Of a stretch of 64,000 nt of DNA, positions 59,706 through 64,000 are shown one piece after another. Source of the stretch: Betaproteobacteria bacterium (GTDB lineage: Bacteria > Pseudomonadota > Gammaproteobacteria > Burkholderiales > Ga0077523); contig JADJPK010000008.1 of the NCBI GenBank assembly GCA_016713305.1, positions 124,001-188,000 of the forward strand. The letters run 5' to 3'. Position numbers and translations under genes: made by a program. Each line of letters starts with the position of its first letter. The first letter of the stretch is position 1. Under the pieces are notes generated by a model that worked only from the letters and a program-made list of their open reading frames with translations, was not told the origin of the DNA and ran no database searches.

Positions 59706-59951
59706 TCAGATGCCGAGTATCTTGCGCGCCTTGCCGAGCGCCTGGACGGACTCCTTGTGCTTGCCCGCCTTGTGCAGCGTCTCGCCCTCGGCGCGCAACC
59801 GCGTGACTTCGTCCATCTGGGCGGTCGTGAGGACCGGCTTGGCGGCGAGCGCCTCGTCGATGGCCTTCATGTCGAGCGGGCAGTGGTTGGCCCAGACACC
59901 GGTGGAAAAGGCGGACAGCATCACCGCCGCGATCGTGGTTCGGACATTCAT
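59706..59951 (-). CDS. Small secreted helical protein, paralogue 2
   Basis: AGGAGG lies 7 bases before ATG 59951. The 81-residue product has a signal peptide ending near GVWA and a mature helix pair, VLTTAQMDEVTRLRAEGETLHKAGKHKESVQALGKARKILGI. It shares the pattern LT-x2-Q-x3-V-x2-L-x2-EG...KAR-x-I-x-GI with the downstream neighbour, indicating tandem duplication. The repeat-like helix pair resembles half of a TPR. The role is unknown, probably periplasmic. Confidence 0.7.
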   Translation of the reverse strand: MNVRTTIAAVMLSAFSTGVWANHCPLDMKAIDEALAAKPVLTTAQMDEVTRLRAEGETLHKAGKHKESVQALGKARKILGI

Positions 59952-60093
59952 GGACACCTCCTGTCGGTGGCTGCGAACGGATCAGGGATTTCCGCACGCC
60001 GGTCCAGTATAAGTCCGCTCCGCCGGCCCGGCGCCCGGTAGAATCCATGGCGGTCCGCCGCTTCTTCCGCGCAGAATCCCGACCTTCACCGAC

Positions 60094-60714
60094 GTGGCCC
60101 CGCAACTGCACTGCATCACGCGCGACTGGATAGTCCAGCGGCTCCTCGCCGCTGCCGGAGGTTTGCCGCCTCTCGCGGAGTCCATCCCGCTGTATCGGCA
60201 CTCCGAAGACGGCACGCCGATCGCCGCCGCGGTTCTGGTGCCCCTTGTGAACCGTCCCGGCGGTGCGACGGTGATGCTCACGCAGCGTACGGCGCACCTG
60301 TCGGCCCATGCCGGCCAGATCAGCTTTCCCGGTGGCCGGGTGGATCCGGGCGACATCGACCGGATCGACACGGCTTTGCGCGAAACGCTGGAGGAAACGG
60401 GTCTTCCCCGGGACCGGATCGAGGCGCTGGGGCTGCTTCCCGAATACGACATCCCGACCGGATTTCGCGTGACCCCTGTCGTCGGGTGGATCGAGCCGCC
60501 CTTCGAACTGTCGCCGGATCCGTTCGAGGTGGAGGAGATCTTCGAAGTGCCGCTTGCCTTCCTGCTCGATCCGGCGAACCACCAGACGGGCAGTGCGATG
60601 CGCAATGGCCTGCTGCGCCACTACTACGCCATGCCTTACGAGGGCCGCAACATCTGGGGTGCCACCGCCGGGATGCTGCACAGCCTGTATCGCATCCTCA
60701 CCACGGAGCTCTGA
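60094..60714 (+). CDS. Nudix CoA pyrophosphatase (NudL-like)
   Basis: GTG 60094 opens a 206-residue Nudix hydrolase. The Nudix box is GGRVDPGDIDRIDTALRETLEETGLP, preceded by the CoA-type LTQRTAHLSAHAGQISFPGG signature that marks the CoA pyrophosphatase subgroup, with REtxEEtG intact. It should hydrolyse CoA and derivatives to 4'-phosphopantetheine and 3',5'-ADP. Its stop overlaps the ybaK start (TGATG), so the two are coupled. Confidence 0.92.
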   Translation: MAPQLHCITRDWIVQRLLAAAGGLPPLAESIPLYRHSEDGTPIAAAVLVPLVNRPGGATVMLTQRTAHLSAHAGQISFPGGRVDPGDIDRIDTALRETLEETGLPRDRIEALGLLPEYDIPTGFRVTPVVGWIEPPFELSPDPFEVEEIFEVPLAFLLDPANHQTGSAMRNGLLRHYYAMPYEGRNIWGATAGMLHSLYRILTTEL

Positions 60715-61220
60715 TGGCGAAGGACAACTTTCCGGTCACGCCGGCCATGCGCGTCCTGCGGGCGCACGGCGTGACCTTCACCGATCATCCGTACGACTAC
60801 GAGGACCGCGGCGGCACGGCGGTGTCCGCGCGCGAGCTGGGCGTGGACGAGCACGCGGTCGTGAAGACGCTGATCATGGAGGACGACTCGAAGCGTCCCC
60901 TCGTCGTCCTGATGCACGGCGATCTCATGGTCTCGACCAAGGAACTGGCGCGCGCCATCAAGGTGAAGACCATCTCCCCGTGCGCGCCCGAGACGGCGAA
61001 CCGGCATTCGGGCTACATGGTGGGCGGCACGAGTCCCTTCGGGACACGCAAGGAGATGCCTGTCTACATGGAGGAGACGATCCTGGCGCTCCCGCGCATC
61101 TACATCAACGGCGGCCGCAGAGGATATCTGGTGGGGATCGACCCGAAGGATGCGCAGCGGGTGCTGAAGCCGGTGCTGGTGAAGGTGGGGGTGAAGGAGC
61201 AGGGTAGACTCGCCCCATGA
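60714..61220 (+). CDS. ybaK: YbaK/EbsC-type aminoacyl-tRNA deacylase (Cys-tRNA(Pro))
   Basis: The 168-residue editing-domain protein should hydrolyse mischarged Cys-tRNA(Pro). It shows AMRVLRAHGVTFTDHPYDYEDRGGTAVSARELGVDEHAVVKTLIM with the catalytic Lys of VVKTL, VLMHGDLMVSTKELARAIKVKTISPC and GYMVGGTSPFGTRKEMPVYMEETIL (GGxSPFG motif). It overlaps the Nudix gene by one base and the DUF3301 gene by 4 bp, making a tightly coupled three-gene unit. Confidence 0.93.
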   Translation: MAKDNFPVTPAMRVLRAHGVTFTDHPYDYEDRGGTAVSARELGVDEHAVVKTLIMEDDSKRPLVVLMHGDLMVSTKELARAIKVKTISPCAPETANRHSGYMVGGTSPFGTRKEMPVYMEETILALPRIYINGGRRGYLVGIDPKDAQRVLKPVLVKVGVKEQGRLAP

Positions 61221-61549
61221 TCGAATTCCTCGCTCTGCTCGTCGCCGTGGCCCTCGGCTGGTACTGGCTCGATTCCCTCAAGGCGCGGGACGTCGCCCTG
61301 GTGGCGGGAGAGCGCGCATGCGCGGCCGAGGGGCTGCAGTTCCTGGACTGGACCGTGGCGCAGCGCCGGATGCGTCTGCAGCGGGACGAGGATGGCCGGT
61401 TGCGACTGCTGCGGGTGTACGGTTTCGAGTACAGCGATACGGGCAACAACCGGCTGGAAGGCGGGGTCACCCTTCTGGGGCATGACGTCCTGTCGGTGCA
61501 CCTTGCCACGCCACCCGGCTACGCGGACAACGTCATTCCGCTGCAGTGA
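61217..61549 (+). CDS. DUF3301 family membrane-anchored protein
   Basis: The 110-residue protein has one N-terminal membrane helix (MIEFLALLVAVALGWYWLDSL) and a soluble domain with the DUF3301 pattern: AC-x-AEGLQFLDWTVAQRRMRLQRDEDGRLRLLRVYGFEYSDTGNNRLEGGVTLLGHDVLSVHL. The domain probably faces the periplasm or cytoplasm as a small beta-sheet. Function is unknown. ATG 61217 overlaps the ybaK stop (ATGA). Confidence 0.88.
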   Translation: MIEFLALLVAVALGWYWLDSLKARDVALVAGERACAAEGLQFLDWTVAQRRMRLQRDEDGRLRLLRVYGFEYSDTGNNRLEGGVTLLGHDVLSVHLATPPGYADNVIPLQ

Positions 61550-61631
61550 CCTTCCTCGAGGGGCGGCGCCGGATGGCGGTCACGAACCTGTGGCACCATT
61601 GCTTCTTTCCCCGCAGATACCGGAGTGAACC

Positions 61632-61907
61632 ATGGCCCGATCCCAGAGCAATGACGCCGAGATGTTGCGCGCGGAGATCGAGATGCTCATGAGCGAGCGC
61701 GAGAGCCTTCTGCGGACGATCGGAGCCGCCTCCGTCTTCTTCGCGAACCTGAGCGCGGACGAATTGCCGGAAGCCGCGTACGACGCCGCGGATGTCCTGG
61801 CCAAGTGCCTGGATACGCTGCCCGAGGAAACGCTGCGCGAGGCGCTGGAGCTTGTCCGGCCCCTGGTGGAGAAGGACCTCGACAAGGCGCAGGATCGCTC
61901 CGCCTGA
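61632..61907 (+). CDS. Small helical protein, unknown
   Basis: The 91-residue, acidic, all-helical protein has an N-terminal coiled-coil-like segment (AEMLRAEIEMLMSERESLLRTIG), a central FFANLSADELPEAAYDAADVLAK region and a C-terminal amphipathic helix (LREALELVRPLVEKDLDKAQ). No signal peptide or known domain is recognised. ATG 61632 lies 82 bp after the DUF3301 gene. Confidence 0.65.
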   Translation: MARSQSNDAEMLRAEIEMLMSERESLLRTIGAASVFFANLSADELPEAAYDAADVLAKCLDTLPEETLREALELVRPLVEKDLDKAQDRSA

Positions 61908-62169
61908 TCCCGCCGGCACGATCCGCTCTCCGGATCGTTCGTCCCGCTTCCTGTTGTTCCGCACGAGCCCGTCCAGGGCTCGCGCCACATTGAACGGTGC
62001 CGCTGCGGCGGCTTCCCGGTGCCCATCCGGTGGCCCCTTTCTGATCCGGACGGCCCATCCTCCCATGGCGTTCGCGTGACGCCCACACCTCGTTCGCACC
62101 TTCCACCCTGAGCATTCCGGCGCACCGCGCCTGCCTTCGGCGCGGGCCAGACCCATGGCGATTTCGTCA

Positions 62170-62186
62170 TGCACGTTTGCGGTGCA
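62170..62186 (+). promoter_or_regulatory. NtrC-like enhancer site upstream of urtA
   Basis: TGCAC-gtttgcg-GTGCA is a perfect 5-base inverted repeat with the 7-base spacing of the NtrC consensus (TGCAC-N7-GTGCA). It lies about 150 bases upstream of the sigma-54 promoter, a typical enhancer distance. A partial second site (TGGTGCA) is near 62231-62240. Confidence 0.65.
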
Positions 62187-62317
62187 GGCGCGCTCCGGCG
62201 ACGCGCTGCAACGGTGCGGGAGCCTGTGCATGGTGGTGCATGAACGTCGTGGCCGTTGCGCCTCATTCACCACGAAACCCAGTGTTCACACGGGTTTACA
62301 GGCGGCTATCGAAATTT

Positions 62318-62333
62318 GGCACAGCCATTGCGG
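62318..62333 (+). promoter_or_regulatory. Sigma-54 promoter of urtA
   Basis: TGGCAC (62318-62323), AGCCA, TTGC (62329-62332) is an exact match to the -24/-12 consensus. Transcription should start near 62344, leaving a leader of about 135 bases before ATG 62479. With the NtrC-like site it predicts induction under nitrogen limitation. Confidence 0.82.
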
Positions 62334-62478
62334 AAGGAGGGGCGCGCGGTCGCCGATGTCGTCGGATAGAGCCGGTTCATGCGGTCGGATGAATCTTCGG
62401 AACTCTCCGGGACGTCAGGGGGAACGGCTGCCACGATTCTTCTTTCGCACCTCAACAACCTCAATGGAGCGTTCATTC

Positions 62479-63735
62479 ATGAAACGTCGTCACGTATTGA
62501 AGGCAGCGGCTGCAGCCGTTGCCGGAGCCTGGGTGCTTTCCACGGCGGGCATCGCCGCCGCAGCGGACACCATCAAGGTGGGTGTGCTGCACTCGCTCTC
62601 GGGCACGATGGCGATCAGCGAGACCGCGCTGAAGAACACCGTATTGATGACCATCGAGCAGATCAATGCGAAGGGTGGCGTCCTCGGCAAGAAGCTCGAG
62701 GCGGTGGTCGTCGACCCGGCCTCCAACTGGCCTCTGTTCGCCGAGAAGGCGCGTCAGCTCATCACGCAGGACAAGGTGTCGGTGGTCTTCGGCTGCTGGA
62801 CGTCCGTGTCCCGCAAGTCCGTGCTCCCCGTCTTCGAGGAACTGAACGGTCTGCTGTTCTATCCCGTGCAGTACGAGGGTGAAGAGCTTTCGCAGAACGT
62901 GTTCTACACCGGTGCGGCGCCGAACCAGCAGGCGATTCCGGCGGTCGAGTATCTGATGAGCGCCGACGGCGGTGGCGCCAAGCGCTTCGTCCTGCTGGGC
63001 ACCGACTACGTGTATCCCCGCACCACCAACAAGATCCTGCGCGCCTTCCTGAAGAGCAAGGGCGTGGCCGAAGCCGACATCATGGAGGACTACACCCCGT
63101 TCGGTCACAGCGACTACCAGACGATCATCGCCAAGATCAAGAAGTTCGCGTCCGAAGGCAAGAAGACGGCCGTGATCTCGACCATCAACGGCGACTCCAA
63201 CGTACCCTTCTACAAGGAACTGGGCAACCAGGGCCTGAAGGCCACGGACGTGCCGGTCGTCGCGTTCTCGGTGGGTGAGGAAGAACTGCGCGGCGTGGAC
63301 ACCAAGCCGCTGGTGGGCCACCTGGCCGCATGGAACTACTTCATGTCGGTGAAGAACTCCGAGAACACCGCCTTCATCAAGATGTACAAGGAGTGGGCGA
63401 AGAAGAACAACGTCCCCAACCTCGACACCGTGGTGACGAACGACCCGATGGAAGCCACCTACGTCGGCATCCACATGTGGAAGCAGGCCGTCGAGAAGGC
63501 CAAGTCCGTGGAAGTGGACAAGGTCCGCAAGGCGATGTCCGGCCAGACGTTCAAGGCACCGTCGGGCTTCACGCTGAAGATGGACGAGACCAACCACCAC
63601 CTGCACAAGCCCGTCATGATCGGCGAAGTGCAGGGTGACGGTCAGTTCGACGTCGTCTGGAAGACGAAGGGACCGATCCGCGCGCAACCGTGGAGCCCCT
63701 TCATCGCCGGCAACGAGAACAAACAGAAGCTGTAA
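62479..63735 (+). CDS. urtA: Urea ABC transporter substrate-binding protein
   Basis: ATG 62479, with GGAG about 10 bases upstream, opens a 418-residue periplasmic protein. The signal MKRRHVLKAAAAAVAGAWVLS has a twin-arginine look. UrtA landmarks are VGVLHSLSGTMAISETALKNTVLMTIEQINAKGGVLGKKLEAVVVDPASNWPLFAEKARQLI, VVFGCWTSVSRKSVLPVFEELNGLLFYPVQYEGEE, LLGTDYVYPRTTNKILRAFL, ISTINGDSNVPFYKELGNQG and NHHLHKPVMIGEVQ. The LLFYPVQYEG-type region is closer to classical UrtA than the 27-kb copy (YYPTFYEG). It is the first gene of a urt operon that runs out of the window. Confidence 0.94.
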   Translation: MKRRHVLKAAAAAVAGAWVLSTAGIAAAADTIKVGVLHSLSGTMAISETALKNTVLMTIEQINAKGGVLGKKLEAVVVDPASNWPLFAEKARQLITQDKVSVVFGCWTSVSRKSVLPVFEELNGLLFYPVQYEGEELSQNVFYTGAAPNQQAIPAVEYLMSADGGGAKRFVLLGTDYVYPRTTNKILRAFLKSKGVAEADIMEDYTPFGHSDYQTIIAKIKKFASEGKKTAVISTINGDSNVPFYKELGNQGLKATDVPVVAFSVGEEELRGVDTKPLVGHLAAWNYFMSVKNSENTAFIKMYKEWAKKNNVPNLDTVVTNDPMEATYVGIHMWKQAVEKAKSVEVDKVRKAMSGQTFKAPSGFTLKMDETNHHLHKPVMIGEVQGDGQFDVVWKTKGPIRAQPWSPFIAGNENKQKL

Positions 63736-63754
63736 TCCGGGGCAGTACCTGGCG

Positions 63755-63777
63755 GGGCGGTCCGGAGAAGACCGCCC
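63755..63777 (+). terminator. First intercistronic hairpin after urtA
   Basis: GGGCGGTC / GACCGCCC, 8-bp stem, 19 bp after the urtA stop. With the next hairpin it probably stabilises urtA mRNA or limits read-through. Confidence 0.5.
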
Positions 63778-63804
63778 GTGCCGCACACCGTCACGTGTGA
63801 ATCG

Positions 63805-63829
63805 CCCGGGCCGTCCGGCCCGGGTCTTT
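63805..63829 (+). terminator. Second intercistronic hairpin before urtB
   Basis: CCCGGGCC-gtcc-GGCCCGGG followed by TCTTT resembles a weak intrinsic terminator 20 bp before the urtB start. Confidence 0.55.
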
Positions 63830-63849
63830 CGACAAGGGGATTTTGGACC

Positions 63850-64000
63850 ATGAGGTTGAACCTCAGGGGTGGCCGCGTCCTGCGCGCCTGGGTTGCGGTG
63901 CTGGCGCTGTGGGCTCTGACGGGCCACTTCGCGCTGGCGCTCGACGCCCAGACTGTCGCAAGTCTCGCTTCGGAAGAGGCCTCGGACAAGGCGGCTGCCG
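63850..64000 (+). CDS. urtB: Start of urea ABC transporter permease UrtB (truncated by window)
   Basis: ATG 63850 opens a frame that is still open at the window end after 50 codons. The visible part is a signal peptide (VLRAWVAVLALWALTGHFALAL) followed by DAQTVASLASEEASDKAAA, which matches the periplasmic N-terminal extension of the long proteobacterial UrtB rather than a permease helix. It follows urtA by 114 bp. The assignment rests on context and this N-terminal pattern; the membrane domain is outside the window. Confidence 0.75.
   Translation, partial: MRLNLRGGRVLRAWVAVLALWALTGHFALALDAQTVASLASEEASDKAAA

Noticed and set aside
62186..62478. Guanidine (ykkC) riboswitch in the urtA leader
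   Set aside because: I could not find the conserved ykkC core; only the NtrC and sigma-54 sites are convincing.

Overview
The window is high-G+C, densely packed bacterial DNA without rRNA, tRNA, phage or insertion-sequence genes. It looks like a chromosomal piece from a betaproteobacterium. The grounds are six secreted proteins with a C-terminal PEP-CTERM sorting tail, a PhaM-type polyhydroxyalkanoate granule protein, Urt/Fmd-type amide and urea transport under apparent NtrC/sigma-54 control, a PII protein, a ligase-associated DNA repair operon and a TRAP transporter. The species cannot be named from the sequence alone.

Layout. 0-1.1 kb: the end of an aldehyde dehydrogenase gene and yceH. 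1.1-6.2 kb: a cyclic-di-GMP-linked block, made of a class I c-di-GMP riboswitch (minus strand) in front of a secreted HExxH protein, a PEP-CTERM protein behind a sigma-54-like promoter, a PilZ-containing cellulose-synthase-like glycosyltransferase, and a BcsS-like outer-membrane protein. 6.2-12 kb: a surface-protein block with a secreted 5'-nucleotidase, a glycerophosphodiesterase, a lamin-tail protein and an SdiA-regulated-type protein, four of its five secreted proteins carrying PEP-CTERM tails. 12-23 kb: mixed housekeeping (frameshifted sfsA, a FemAB/GNAT-like protein, nadE, another PEP-CTERM protein, a GT4 glycosyltransferase, a class III aminotransferase divergent from psd).

22.6-34.3 kb is a nitrogen region. 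A 1124-residue protein fuses an NCS1 permease, an eight-cysteine module, a histidine kinase and a receiver, and its coding end overlaps a LuxR-type response regulator. A divergent operon encodes an amide/urea ABC transporter, formamidase FmdA and zinc-ribbon protein FmdB. Between them lies a 147-bp direct repeat with hairpins. 34.4-37.9 kb: a copper-storage-like protein and a TRAP transporter. 38.2-40.8 kb: an HDOD protein, PII and transaldolase. 41-46.5 kb: exonuclease, ATP-dependent ligase and DEXH helicase (frameshifted), without the usual fourth gene pdeM.

46.6-62 kb: MipA/OmpV, alanine dehydrogenase, a frameshifted sodium-channel homologue, a sugar-acid pathway (FAH hydrolase and SDR divergent from a UxaA-type dehydratase), PhaM, proline iminopeptidase, a TraB/GumN protein, malic enzyme MaeB, two small secreted paralogues, a Nudix hydrolase, YbaK and a DUF3301 protein. 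62-64 kb: a second urea locus, urtA and the start of urtB, preceded by an NtrC-like palindrome and a clear sigma-54 promoter.

Two themes run through the region: c-di-GMP and surface-polymer control on the left, and nitrogen sensing and uptake in the centre and at the right end. Three genes (sfsA, the helicase, the channel) carry single-base reading-frame breaks, which may be assembly errors.
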